A DNA stretch of 64,000 bases from Reticulitermes lucifugus (taxonomy: Eukaryota; Arthropoda; Insecta; Blattodea; Rhinotermitidae), in the NCBI GenBank assembly GCA_026260175.1, contig JAKCWW010000318.1, positions 43,825 to 107,824 of the forward strand, given 5' to 3'. Within the stretch, counting starts at the first letter, position 1. Each line of letters opens with the position of its first letter. Below are positions 1-10,420 of this stretch, piece by piece. The notes beneath the pieces were generated by a model. The model did not search any database. It was given only the letters and a program-made list of their open reading frames with translations, and was not told the origin of the DNA. The translations under genes and the position numbers were made by a program.

Positions 1-705
1 ACTTTTCCACGATATGTTAAATGAGTATAAAATGGGTATTAAAACTGTAAAATGCACTGTCGGTGAGATTTTCTCGTTGTGTTATAGTTGCTAGTTTTTA
101 TGTAGTTTCACTTATTGAATAGACGTGTTGAAAGGATTATGGTGCTGTGCCATGCAACTCACGAACCAACAGTGGGCATATGCTATGCTATGCGTCCGAA
201 ACATATGTCGGGTTTAATTAAAATGTTTTAAAGAACTATACAGTTTTTTTAAAATAAAAAGTGCATCCAGTTGGTGTTTTTAAATAGTGATTGTGATAAG
301 ATGCACGGTGTTTTTAGAATAAAGTACTTATACAGGTTTTTTAAATAAAGTGCATTTGGTTGGAGATAAAGCATTGGTTGTGTTGTATGTTTTATACTCA
401 GTGACGATGGAAAAAGTTCTAATACATATCAGTGATATTTCGCATGGTAGGCCTACACCATTGTCAAACAATTATATGGTACAGTTAAGCCGAGACAATA
501 CTTAATTTTAAATCTGAATTACAAAAGCGGCCTGCCAAAAACAAAGAAAAATGTCAACATGACGTAAATATAATATTGCCAAACACATATTAAAACATGC
601 TAACATAGCGAACTGAGCGTCGACGCTAGTATGACAAGTGCATGGTTATAAGCTGTAGAAAGGCTGTTGGTCATTGCAATAATATTGTACTGAACAATGA
701 AGAAG
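1..705. other. No gene seen
   Basis: AT-rich sequence with no long open frame and no recognisable exon. I see only short A/T runs and no clear repeat structure before the inverted repeat that starts near 706. Confidence 0.5.
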
Positions 706-937
706 TGCAACTCTGAGAGTACGGACGCACTGCAAGCGTGACAGCGCGTGCATGGCGGCAATGCGATTTTAACCAACGAGAAGGAACTTATCCAGGCAGC
801 CGCCCGAACGCNCCCCTGTAAGCTGCCGCCTGGATAAGTTTCTTGTTGGTTAAAATCGCATTGCCGCCATGCACGTGCCGTTCCGCTAACCTCCAAACAA
901 CACGCCTGCTGTGCGTCCGTACCCTCAGAACCTGCAC
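706..937. repeat. Long inverted repeat (foldback) with an N in its loop
   Basis: The left arm reads GTGCAACTCTGAGAGTACGG and continues through the GCATGGCGGCAATGCG stretch; the reverse complement follows on the right (TTGCCGCCATGCACG, then GTGCGTCCGTAC). The inner arms of about 55 bp are nearly identical and meet at a GC-rich centre holding the only ambiguous base of the window (812). This looks like a foldback or MITE-type element. The N probably marks an assembly difficulty in the hairpin tip. Confidence 0.75.
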
Positions 938-1239
938 CAGCGGGACTGATTTGCGAGATTAAATGATCTGTGGTAGAGATTCTGTTAGACATTCGGCGTG
1001 GGGTCTGCTCATTGCAAGAACCGTCAGGATTCGTGTCTGTGACCCCAAAGACTCACCTGTATCATCATGGAGCGGCGTGACCTTCTCGCGGTATGTGACT
1101 CCATCTGGTGGCCGTTCGGTGACTAAATCAAACACAAAACACAATGTTACAACTGGTCAAGGAATTCCAGGCCTCTATGCAATCTATAATTCTGCTCACG
1201 AAAGCCTGTCATTTGTATCGTCTTTAGCCACTGGACAAG
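938..1239. other. No gene seen
   Basis: Two short overlapping open frames exist here on opposite strands, but neither resembles a known protein and neither has splice support. Treated as non-coding. Confidence 0.45.
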
Positions 1240-1440
1240 CGACCTAATGTAGAGGTGCACAATTCTTGAACGCCAGGTCGCCCGGGCGACTAAATTTTGT
1301 ACGGTGGTGCCTAATATTTGTGGGACCTCAGTATGGAACTTCATGTCACCATTATGACGCCTAGAATTTTCAGGTGGCTCGTAGGGAGTTTTGGAAAATT
1401 TGTGCACCCCTGTTGTCATGTATAATAGTGTCACATGGTT
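1240..1440. repeat. Interspersed repeat fragment, second copy at 57,310-57,500
   Basis: The segment with CGCCAGGTCGCC, GTACGGTGGTGCCTAAT, GGTGGCTCGTAGG and a TTGTGCACCCCTG stretch recurs in the same order and orientation near 57,310-57,500, inside an AGTRAP-like gene intron. The two copies are clearly homologous but diverged. A 158-codon open frame on the minus strand covers this copy. I regard it as a remnant of a repeat, not a host gene. Confidence 0.6.
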
Positions 1441-1713
1441 ATTTTTTGGTAACTTAAAACCGAACTGTTTGCAGTTGTTTATTGACAGACGACTCGAAGG
1501 ACAGTTGTGTGAACAACAGATGAAATACCTCGTATTAGGACCGAAAATTACAGTACAATCTAAAATATATCCGAATTTGTACCCTGATCTTAAAACATCC
1601 ACACACAAAATCCAAAAGCGCATCCTTGGCTTGTAGAATCAAAAACTGTCCACAGTTCGTTCAGATATACGAGTATGACGGGAGGCTTTATAGACACTGT
1701 ACCGACAGCTTTT

Positions 1714-1882
1714 AATATAGTCTTGGTTTTATATTTTTCACATTGTTGACACCGTGCATCTTCGTCATATTAAATTAAATTTTTCAGACCCACTGATGCA
1801 CCATTAAAACCACTTTTTATTGTGGTTTTAATGGTGCATCAGTTGGTCTGAAAAATTTAATTTAATAGTCTTGGTTTTATAT
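1714..1882. repeat. Near-perfect hairpin flanked by a direct repeat
   Basis: Two arms of about 43 bp (around 1772-1814 and 1823-1865) are almost exact reverse complements with a loop of only about 8 bp. The sequence AGTCTTGGTTTTATAT occurs on both sides (1719-1734 and 1867-1882). This has the form of a small foldback insertion with a target duplication, although about 35 bp of other sequence lies between the left direct repeat and the hairpin. Confidence 0.75.
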
Positions 1883-1964
1883 GTTACGAAGTTAGCCTGT
1901 GGCGTTGTGTAAAGTGATGCTCACAATATGCTTTGTAGGCATATAGAAAGAGTTGAGTTTTTCA

Positions 1965-2205
1965 TCCACAAAAACCGAACCCCAAACTTGGTTTATACAC
2001 ACACAGAACGAAGCCTAACCTTGGTTTATACCCACACAAATCCAAAACCTAACATTAATTTACACATACTGACCCAATGCTCAATGTAGACTTACAAACC
2101 CTAAACTTCATTTAAACACACAAACCCAAATCCTTCATTTACACACGCAACGCACAAATACACAGCCAAACCTTAACTGTACACACATACACACAGCCTA
2201 ACCTA
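1965..2205. repeat. Degenerate minisatellite
   Basis: Roughly seven imperfect units of about 28-38 bp follow each other. Each has a CCTAACCTT-like start, a GGTTTA or TCATTTA middle and an ACACACA end. The units are too diverged for a fixed period. No coding potential. Confidence 0.5.
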
Positions 2206-2880
2206 GTCTACTTACTGCATTACTTTTTCTGTTCTGGCAACTCTGACGTCACATTTTGTGACTGAGATCTAATACGGCGAAAACTGTATATGAGGGTTGG
2301 AAAAAAAGCGTACAAAATAAGCCATATACTGTAAAAGCTGGTTTATCCGGCACTGAATGATGCGCAAAGCTCTATTAAAAGTAAATTAACAGAGGTCCGT
2401 TCCATTTCGCTATTCCACCTACCGACAGCATCCAGTCCCTGGTGTCCTACAAGTAGTTCTGAGTGGGTGTGGCAGGCGACGGCTACGCTATTTCACAGCC
2501 ATTCTACATGTCACTCGGCCCAGGAACTAATGCAGTTGCGTAATTTTGCATGCTGGCGTTTGCCAGATGTTAGAGACAGCTTGTACGTTCCATACTTCTC
2601 ACATCGCACCCAAAGGAGCGGAAATGATAAGGCCCCGAGGAGGGGGGGGAAGGTTGGAAGCGGAAAATCCGACGACATCCGTCGTAGAAGTGCCGATATC
2701 GGCTGCTGGCACACGAAGTGCTGAACAGAACAGATAATTGAAGTTTTTTTTTCTCTCACAACCAGTAAAGTTTCTTTATGTTTTGTAATGTTACAAATCT
2801 ACCATGTGTATCGTACTTAATCATAAAAAAAATATAAAACCAACCACGCCCACTGTTGTCGGGAACACCCAACTATGTTT
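2206..2880. other. No gene seen
   Basis: Short open frames near 2467-2759 overlap on both strands and resemble nothing I know. No splice-supported exon. Confidence 0.45.
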
Positions 2881-2925
2881 AGTACACCGACATGTTTCGG
2901 CCCATCCAGGCCATTATCAAGGAGT
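2881..2925 (-). ncRNA. Hammerhead-like ribozyme motif, candidate
   Basis: Read on the minus strand: a core-like TTGATAA (2914-2920, expected CUGANGA), then GGCC (2909-2912) able to pair with GGCC (2899-2902), then GAAAC (2894-2898), the palindrome ACATGT (2890-2895) and GTC followed by GG. Order and spacing match a type I hammerhead with a very short stem III. Two core positions deviate, so this copy is probably inactive. The assignment is inference from pattern. Confidence 0.35.
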
Positions 2926-3150
2926 CCAGTGTAATACTATAGGAAACATCAAAGGTCTTACACATGATAGTAAGGGAATAGGTCTTACACTGACGTTGTA
3001 GTTCCGTTGAGAGAATACAAAACCGTGACTAAAAGTACTTGATAAAAATAATATTATCTTTCTCATTGCACTAAAACTTTACTATAACGATGCTCTTAAA
3101 ATGTCATTAAAACGAGTTGCTGCCTTTAACGTAGGGAGTGAATACATACA

Positions 3151-3698
3151 TACGAGGGGCAGTCAAGAAGTTCCCGGAATGGTGGTATTGCACTGTAATG
3201 GTAGGACATACGGCATCGCTTACCTAATCACCTACAAAGTAGGACCCTTGCGCGCACACACACACACTTGCTCCATCGATCCTGCCATTGTTGGAAGCAC
3301 CGGCGGAAGGCTTCTTTTGGAATCTTCCGGAGTTCGGCCGTCGCATTCGATTTGATGTCCTCCATGGTTGCGAAATGTGTCCCGTTGAGGCCCATAGAGA
3401 AGAGCCAAAAGTCACTCGGAGCGAGATCCGGAGAGTACGGTGGTTGGGTGATGACAGGAATGTTTTTCTCGGCGAGGAATTGCTGCACAATAAGCGATGT
3501 GTGGCTCGGTGCGCCGAATGACCAACTCACGTCTAACTCAAACGGAACAGTAACGACACTGCACGCCGAAACCTGTCCAGACCTGTTGCACCTGCGAGCA
3601 GACATGCTGAGCTCCACACCACAACAATGCATGCGCTATCTTATCTCTCATTCTCCGTCTGCAGGGGAATTCCGGGAACTTTTTGACTGCCCATCGTA
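3151..3698 (-). mobile_element. Internally deleted mariner element
   Basis: Terminal inverted repeats begin CGAGGGGCAGTCAAGAAG at 3153 and, reversed, CGATGGGCAGTCAAAAAG at 3696; each outer end abuts a TA dinucleotide, the Tc1/mariner target duplication. Between them the minus strand (about 3228-3632) encodes the C-terminal part of a mariner transposase, with the SPDLAPSDFWLF block that carries the last acidic residue of the DD34D triad and the downstream KEAFRRCFQQWQDRW stretch. The element is about 544 bp against roughly 1.3 kb for a full mariner. The N-terminal DNA-binding part and the first catalytic residues are missing, so it is non-autonomous. Confidence 0.9.
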
Positions 3699-5219
3699 TA
3701 TATACATATGTCTGATGAGGTGAATTATTAAAAGTATTGAAGTATATAGTTGGCCATAAGTAAGTTCTCATAAGTCATACACAACATTCATTATAACTAA
3801 TTAAAGTAACAGACCAAGTTTCATACTCATACCAAGCAAACGTTTTGCTCGTTACATCATAGTGTGGAGAACTGTTTCAGAGGATAGGCAGACCTGCGAT
3901 ACATGTGTGATGACAGTCACATGGAGGCAGTCACATTCCACATTATTGGGCCTGGGGCTTCCCTTTCAAATATTGGATAACTTATTTTACTCTAACATTG
4001 AACGAAGAATTGCTTTGGACTCAGCAAACAGGGAGGTGTTTTTCGGAGCTAAAGGATGCCGAAGCCAAACACAGACGGTGTGAAAGCTGATATACAGATC
4101 TCAATTCCTTTGTGCAGGCGATTAGCGATTCAAGGGGAAGCAGGCACCATATATATGCTGCTGTAACTCCAAGATATTCGGAATTAAAAGTACTTTTTCA
4201 CTCAGTCAATACAGCTTCATTCGTAAACGAAATAATTTTTTGTTTACAATAACTACCTACATGTTTCGGCGTTTTACTAAACCCACAATCACGCTAAACC
4301 ATTTTAAAAATGTAAAGATATAAAATTTGCCTTATATCACATGTCAATTGAGTGTGGTATTGAGATCTCACAATCTCACAACACTTTATTATATATATAT
4401 ATATATTTATTTATTTATTGTTTTGTTGTTTCATCGTGTTGTTTTCTTAATCTTTTAAAGCCTACTGGTTACTTCATGCACCAACAGGTTTAACATTCTT
4501 GGGCGGCAGAATGTACAATAATTTACATTCTGCCCACACTGTATTTATGTGTTTTTATTTATCTCAGAATAAACAGTGACATTTATCCTGTATAACATAA
4601 TCCGACTGGTTTTTATAACCGAGATGAAAAGTGTTTAATGCGCGGCACAAACTGGGTCTTAACCCTCTAAACACAAAGCGTAATCTGTTCTATTTAAACA
4701 TATTACGCTTCGTCTTTAACGGGTTAATGTTGTATAAACATATAAATAACAAACAGTGTTTAGAAATACAAGAACTTAAAACACAAGGTGTTAAAATGTA
4801 ATTAAATTGGTTAATGTTGTGTTTGTTACATTGTATTACATTTAGTCACCTTTATATAAAGTTCATAAAATCTGTTAAAACTTTTAAAGTTGCGTTTGCT
4901 TATTGACTTTAACTTCCCTTGTTAATTTGTTTGGTGTATTTATCGTTCACGCTTTTTAAAACCTATCTTATTGTTACATCTGGTTTTTGTTATGTCATAT
5001 TGATGTCATTTGTGAGGCAATTTCACGATATAGGCCTACAGGTAGTTGATTTTGGTATGCCTATTTTCGTGCTTGGCGCTTTATCGGCTGTTAGTTTCTT
5101 TGTACAGTCTATGTTTTTCTCACGTCCGGTTTTTACTTCTAGCTTTGTCACGTATGACGTATGTGTAAGGCGAACGCTTTCAACCATTTATGGCAAAGGG
5201 CCATACCCATTACCGTGGG
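3699..5219. other. No gene seen; AT repeats and one decayed hammerhead-like motif
   Basis: Contains an (AT)n tract near 4388-4410. On the minus strand at about 4255-4292 lies GAAAC next to the palindrome ACATGT (4259-4264), with a stem formed by 4268-4274 and 4279-4284; this resembles the motif at 2881 but the core is degraded. An open frame at 4919-5278 begins with TTG and matches nothing known. Confidence 0.5.
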
Positions 5220-5362
5220 CTGGTTCGCGGGCCGCACGTGGAAAATTAACAATAACTGGTATATACCTAACCACCTAAATTTTTATAGTATATACATATC
5301 CACAAATGTGACCGCGGGTCGCATAATACAGCCTGGCGAGCCGCGGGTTGAAGGAATCATGG
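5220..5362. mobile_element. Possible hAT-type fragment
   Basis: The CGCGGGCCGCACGTGG and GGCGAGCCGCGGGTTG stretches resemble the GC-rich internal sequence common near the ends of non-autonomous hAT elements. No clear terminal repeats or target duplication were found, so this is weak. Confidence 0.3.
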
Positions 5363-5439
5363 TCTAAGGTATTCGCTCTGCAACGCAACGGTCAGTAACC
5401 TCTTATATCCGACTAACACTTCTTAAAGGCACGATTTAT

Positions 5440-5612
5440 ATTAAAAATACTGCCTTCTGGGGTGTGACGCTGTATAATCTGGTAGACAGTTACCAACACC
5501 CTGCTGCCTTCATGCTCACCGCCTAAGATGAAGGCGGCATAACCCTCCGAAACGTTTGTAGCTATCTATCTACACGTCTTCCCATCCCAGAAGACTGCAG
5601 TCTTAATTTTTA
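5440..5612. repeat. Copy of a recurrent palindromic repeat family
   Basis: Starts with CTTCTGGGGTGTGACGC and ends with the reverse form CATCCCAGAAGACTGCAG, with a centre containing AAGATGAAGG and CTCCGAAACGTT. The same layout recurs at about a dozen other places in the window. The centre fits a degraded hammerhead-like core: CTAAGA, a short stem, GAAAC at 5549-5553, then ACGTT. Confidence 0.6.
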
Positions 5613-6529
5613 TCACTATGAGACATATCTCACATTGTACTGTAATTTAAAAGTCAACGGTTTAGTGAAACAGCCCGTACTGGTGCGGACGTACAGCAGG
5701 TCACATACCTGTTCTGCCGTGTCACGCTGCACTCCACGAAAGCAACTGGCAGACTCAACAACGCCCACCACAGATCGTGGATACCAACAGAATGTTGTGC
5801 CGTATAACGCCAGGCAGGTGCAGCAGAAGCTTGTATTCAGGTCGTACAAGGGTGGGATCCCGAAAATCCGAAATTACACTGGGAAAGTCCATTGGAAGCA
5901 AGTGCTTGATGGCACCTAACTCTTACACCATAAACAGCATTTTCGCCCACCTTGAAACTAGCTTTCGACTGCAAAGTGAAGTTGAAGACCTGGGTACGTC
6001 AGTGGCTGTGGTCAGTGGCCACTCCCACGTCACGTGACGAACTTGACTCTACCACGGATCCTTCTTCACATGCACTTGTTCTCTAGTCAGCGCTTGCTTG
6101 ATACCCCGTTTAAGTAGTACGTATGTAACACTTGAAGGTCTCTGCTGTTAATTCGGCATACGCAATATCTTCTTCTTTCACATTTTGAGTATGCCAAAAT
6201 TGAACATGAATGGAATGTTGAAGTTTCTATACATTTATGAAAGATACGAATCTCTCTGGAATGTAAGATGTGATGACTAATTCCACCAAGAGCAAAAAGA
6301 AGTAAGCTTGTCACATCTTGATGAGGGGAATGAAGGATCACGGCTTTCAAGAGAAGGCAGTACACGTGCTGGGTAGGAAAATAAAAAAAAACATTAAAAC
6401 TGAGTATCGGCAAGAACTGGTACAAACAGTGAAAGAAAGAAGCGGTGCTGGAGAAGAGTATTTGTACTGGTCCAAACTTTTCTGGTATTAAAAAGTTGAT
6501 TCGTTTTTATACGTTCTTCACAAAGTGAA
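5613..6529. other. No gene seen
   Basis: Overlapping short frames occur on both strands (for example 5635-5919 and 6087-6425) without recognisable protein similarity or splice signals that join to neighbours. Confidence 0.45.
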
Positions 6530-7115
6530 AAAAGTACCGCTCTACGTGGACACTCTGTCCGTCCGTCCGCCTGTCCGGCCGCTTGTCCACCTGTGACCTA
6601 GTATCAGCCACTACACTGTTTGTTGAATTTTCATTAAATTCGGTGCAGAAGTTCTCTGCATCAGTTTCGTGAAAATTGGCTCAGTGACAGTCATACTTCA
6701 CTTAAGAACGTAAAATGAATTACTACTCGGATTTTCCATGTTTCTGTATTTCTCGACCGATGTTGATTCAATTCGGAATAGGAGATCCCCACTTAATTTA
6801 TTTGAGTATTTGTGAGTTTTATGAAAATCAGTGCAGTGAAAGCCATACTTTATTGAGGGGCATAAATTAATTTCTAACCGTACTTTTTCACACTTATTTT
6901 TCGATTTTGTGAAATTCGATGTAAGAGTTCTGAACGTAATACTTCTAAGCGTCTGTGAGTTTCGTGAAAATCGGCGCAGATAAGGCCATACTTTTCTTAT
7001 GGGCGTAAACAAGATTACATTTCCTCATGTACCGTGAAACCGTATGACATTTCGGACGTAAAGAACTCCTTAGCAAAGTCTGTGTACTGCATCAGAGGGT
7101 GCACCATTTGCATTC
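6530..7115. repeat. Interspersed repeat, second copy at 60,150-61,115
   Basis: A (TCCG)-rich start (CTGTCCGTCCGTCCGCC) is followed by several degenerate internal units of the type GTGAGTTTTATGAAAATC then GCATAAATTAATTT. The same succession, including CATGTACCGTGAAACCG, GACATTTCGGACGTAAAG and GTCTGTGTACTGCATCAG, is found near 60,729-61,115. The two copies are old and diverged. No transposase or reverse transcriptase is visible. Confidence 0.65.
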
Positions 7116-7175
7116 TTTTTTAATACTGTGGCTGTTACAGAAGCATCTACCTCAACTCTAGTCAGTAATTATTTG

Positions 7176-7489
7176 AATTAAGTTACGAATGCCGATCCCG
7201 GTGGCTCTGTGATCTAAGGCGTATGTCTGCGGCCGTTCGTTTGCTGGGATTGCGGGTTCGAATCCCGTTGAGGGCATGGATATTAATCTCTTGTGCATGT
7301 TGTATAGGTAGCGGCCCCTGCGACGAGCTTATCATTCTTTCGGAGGAGTCATATCATGTGTTTGTGTGTGTGTTTTTTCTGTGTGTGTGTGTGTGTTTGT
7401 GTCTAATTATGTGTGATCCATAAACCTCAACAATGAGGCGGCCTACGCCCGAGCTGGGCAGTTGTGCCACAAAAAATTAAGTTACAAAT
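7176..7489 (+). mobile_element. tRNA-derived SINE, family A, copy 1
   Basis: The body runs from GCCGATCCCGGTGGC (7191) to a short A-run at 7471-7476. It carries the polymerase III B box GGTTCGAATCCC at about 7255-7266 and a tRNA-like head. It is flanked by AATTAAGTTACGAAT (7176-7190) and AATTAAGTTACAAAT (7475-7489), a 15-bp target duplication with one mismatch. Family copies also lie at 7530-7799 (minus) and 17,718-17,979 (plus). Confidence 0.9.
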
Positions 7490-7529
7490 ATTTATAATAT
7501 AGAAAATATATGCATAATACTGCTTTAAT

Positions 7530-7799
7530 CTTCAATTTTTCCCCCCATGGCGCAACAGTCCTTTGTGGACCAGGGCGTCCTCATTATCCGGGCTTCACGA
7601 TCACACTCAGTTAGACGCACCACACTTGGTCGGACTCCTCTGGATGAGTGATCAGCCCGATTCAGAGACCTGTACCTGACAACACACAATACTCCCAAGG
7701 GACAGACATCCATGCCTCCGGTGGGATTCGAACCCGAAATCCCAGCAAGCAAGCGGCCGCAGACCTACGCCTTTGACCGCGCGGCCACTGGGATCGGCT
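7530..7799 (-). mobile_element. tRNA-derived SINE, family A, copy 2
   Basis: Reverse-oriented relative of the preceding SINE. The head GCCGATCCCAGTGGCCGC is read from 7798 leftwards, the B box GGTTCGAATCCC lies near 7725-7736 reversed, and the tail ends in a T/C run near 7535. It lies head-to-head only about 40 bp from copy 1's tail. Confidence 0.85.
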
Positions 7800-8404
7800 T
7801 TTAAATTTCTTTTTATTATTTTCGCTATGGTCCAAATTACATGCAGGGATAAATGATATTTTATCACTTAGAACAAATAATTTCAAGTAAGATTTTTAGG
7901 TTTTCTTCGTAATGACTATTATTTTCGGAGATAAGACACTGCCTAGTCTATAGAATTTAGAAACGTTTCGAAGGAAACGCCTATCTCTATTGTCGTACAA
8001 TGGGTGCAGCAGGTTACCACGAAACGTTAGTAAGTGTTCACCAGACCACACGCTGTTACATACCAGAAGACGGGATCTTCACATCACTTTGTTTTGTCGT
8101 GAATACGAAGCTTGCCCTACTAAGTAGTCAACACGCTGATATATTTATGTTTGCCGCTTGACTTGAGTTATATTTCAATTACATGGTTCACTGATGGTAA
8201 TTCACTTCGTTTCTTGCGCCGTGACCCTGAATATACTTCTCCTGTGTTAATCTCCTCCATGTCCACTGTCCATGATGGTAAACAATCAGTTGTGTGGAGC
8301 ACAAATATTTTCTGTCATCACATCTGTTGCGCTGGGTTTCACTTCTGCCGATTTGCAAAAAGCCGAAATTTCGATGCAAGGATTCCAAAAAGCATTCTTT
8401 ACTC
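7800..8404. other. No gene seen
   Basis: Overlapping frames of about 100 codons at 8151-8496 lie on both strands. Neither resembles a known protein. No repeat identity assigned. Confidence 0.4.
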
Positions 8405-8758
8405 CCTTCTAGCACGTGATATAAAGGTAAATGTAAAAAAGGAAAGTTCTCCGTGTTCACGCCATGAAAGTATATAGAGTGTTTGAAGGCATACATTCAC
8501 TCGTTCTTAAGCTCGGCACTAGATGAACGAAAGTGGTCAGCCTTACAACCCGCAGCAGCTTTACCTCCGGCGAAAGAGCCCCCGGTACCCATTGAATAGG
8601 TGGCTGGCTGGGCCTCATAGCCGGTTTGGGCATTTAGGAGAAAATATATATCTCTTTCTTCTGCCCCGATTTGAACCCTGGATCTTCCATCCGTTAGGTT
8701 AGTCACTACACCAACTGCGCCCTTCCGGCTTCTTCCAGTACGTGATATACGTTAAATG
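8405..8758 (-). mobile_element. tRNA-derived SINE, family C, with long flanking duplication
   Basis: The minus strand from about 8730 reads a tRNA-like head with CGCAGTTGGTGTAGTGAC and the B-box-like GGGTTCAAATCG. The unit is bracketed by CTAGCACGTGATATA (about 8409-8423) and CCAGTACGTGATATA (about 8734-8748), part of a 25-28 bp imperfect direct repeat. A second copy of this family enters the window end at 63,885-64,000 in the same orientation. Confidence 0.75.
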
Positions 8759-8791
8759 AATATCCATTGCTTCATTGTCAGCTTAACATTG

Positions 8792-8889
8792 TTTTTTGGT
8801 TCCGGTAAATTCAATCTTAAAGGAAAGGGGTCATCTCATATTTTTTGGTTCCGGTAAATTCAATCTTAAAGGAAAGGGGTCATCTCATA
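8792..8889. repeat. Exact 49-bp tandem duplication
   Basis: Two adjacent 49-bp units, each starting TTTTTTGGTTCCGGTAAATT and ending GGTCATCTCATA, are identical base for base, so this is a very recent duplication or an assembly artefact. Confidence 0.9.
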
Positions 8890-9798
8890 CTAGATACTAA
8901 ATACTGTTTTGGCCAATTGAGAGGGTCGTCCAGCAGTGCTATACTCTGTCCAGTTCTGGCTCTTTCATTGCATCTCACATCGACATATCCTGTGGCGTAG
9001 ATAAGGCCCCCGCAGACGCCGTGGCGCGGGTGACCAGTGGGTCAGACGGGTCCCCAGAGGCACAGAATGCTAAATTTGTTGTTGGTTCTTTCTAACTGAA
9101 TTCCGTTCTTGTGACAGAAGGCAGTATTCTGGGTCGCTGTTGTGTGATTTGGCAGTAATTTCGATAATAATTGCGATCCCGATTAACGATTCGAGGGGGG
9201 TGGGGGGGCGACCGATTATCCACGCTACTGAATATATCTAAAATAATCGCCATCCACCAAAGCAAACAAGATGATACTATTGTTTTCTCTGTAAGTGTAA
9301 AGTTCTGAGCTACTTTTTCAAGTATTTTTCACTTGCTCGTGTTTTCAATCAATTACAGCGCAGCAGATAAGAAAGTTTCAATGGATCGTGAACGTACATG
9401 CCTCTTGCCATGGCGCTGTGCCAGTTGTGTCAATGAATCTGATGAGAATGGGGAGCTTGAAGGAAGCTTGGAAGCACGTTTTCCCAAGACCTCTGTAGGA
9501 ACTTAAATTTCGTAACAAGTTCGCGCATCCGCCATGTTGTTGTTGTTGTTGTACGGAAGAGGCTTTTGATCCAGTGGCATAAAGTTCATACCAATTTTCG
9601 TGAAAAAGTTGAAAAAGTTGAAATGAGCAGATACACAAACATATTGCACGGTGATCTTATAAACCTATTTCTCTTTTTAGGAAAAAAAGTAGGTTAAAAT
9701 TAAGTTCCTACCTCACAAAACACTTCTTCTCCATTACGAATACTTACCGATTAAAGCTGTTTAGGGAAATATCGCTGTTTTTGTGAGAATCATACAAC
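8890..9798. other. No gene seen
   Basis: A G-rich run near 9195-9209 and a (TTG)n run near 9537-9551. No exon-like frame with splice support. Confidence 0.45.
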
Positions 9799-10107
9799 AC
9801 ACACACACACACACACAAATTTATTTCTTTTTACGGCAAGGGTAAAGCAATCCCTGTACAGGCCCTGAGGGTTTCAGGAGCTTGAGACTCCCAGATTTCC
9901 AGACAATCGGCATACAAAGGTGGTAAGGTTGTCAACCATGCGCGCCGGCCGCCTTTACCCCCCAGGAAATATTCCTGGTACTCCTTTCTTTTAAAGTTTG
10001 AGTCGACCCGAGGGCCATAGTGCGGTCGGAAGGATTAAGTTAATGACACCATCGGGAATCGAACCCGCGACCTTCCGGCCTCAACCAACTGCGCCACCGC
10101 GTGCCCC
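9799..10107 (-). mobile_element. tRNA-derived SINE, family D, copy 1
   Basis: On the minus strand the head GGGGCACGCGGTGGCGCAGT (from 10,107) is followed by the B box GGGTTCGATTCC, a body with GTAAAGGCGGCCGGCG and CCCTCAGGGCCTGTA, and a 3' tail ending in (GT)n, seen as (AC)n at 9799-9818. A plus-strand relative lies at 21,648-21,905. Confidence 0.85.
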
Positions 10108-10299
10108 TTATTTTTACAGCAGGCGGTACATAATTACCTCTATTTTTTCAGTGGTTGACCTGTTTGCCTTACAGGCGTCGATTATCTTTTTCTTGTTGTT
10201 GGTAAAAATAAACGCTAACAGATAGTACCATTATCAACACGGTCTGTTAAACGTGGTAAAAGAGACGTGTGCTGTGAGACTGGTTGCAGATTCTAACAG

Positions 10300-10420
10300 T
10301 CGCTTGTACAAAATGAAATGACAGTGTTACTAGCTTCGGGCAGGACATGTAGCACGCATGGGGGAGCTGAGGTTACGATCAACATCGGATAACCTGAAGG
10401 GAACATGGGAGAACTAGTCT
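10300..10420 (+). mobile_element. LINE C-terminal fragment
   Basis: One frame reads LRAGHVARMGELRLRSTSD, matching the common non-LTR retrotransposon tail motif (RLRWAGHVARM type) that follows the reverse-transcriptase domain. It is cut by stop codons on both sides. A dead fragment. Confidence 0.6.

Noticed and set aside
1147-1623. 158-codon open frame on the minus strand
   Set aside because: Overlaps a repeat with a second copy at 57,310 in which the frame is not kept; not a gene.
4919-5278. 119-codon hydrophobic open frame
   Set aside because: Begins with TTG, not ATG; composition follows the AT-rich background, no splice sites and no known similarity; its end runs into a hAT-like fragment.
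7255-7266. tRNA gene suspected from GGTTCGAATCCC
   Set aside because: The acceptor stem does not close and the sequence continues into a dispersed body with A-tail and target duplication, so it is a SINE head. The same applies to 10,050, 15,660, 17,785, 18,495 and 21,670.
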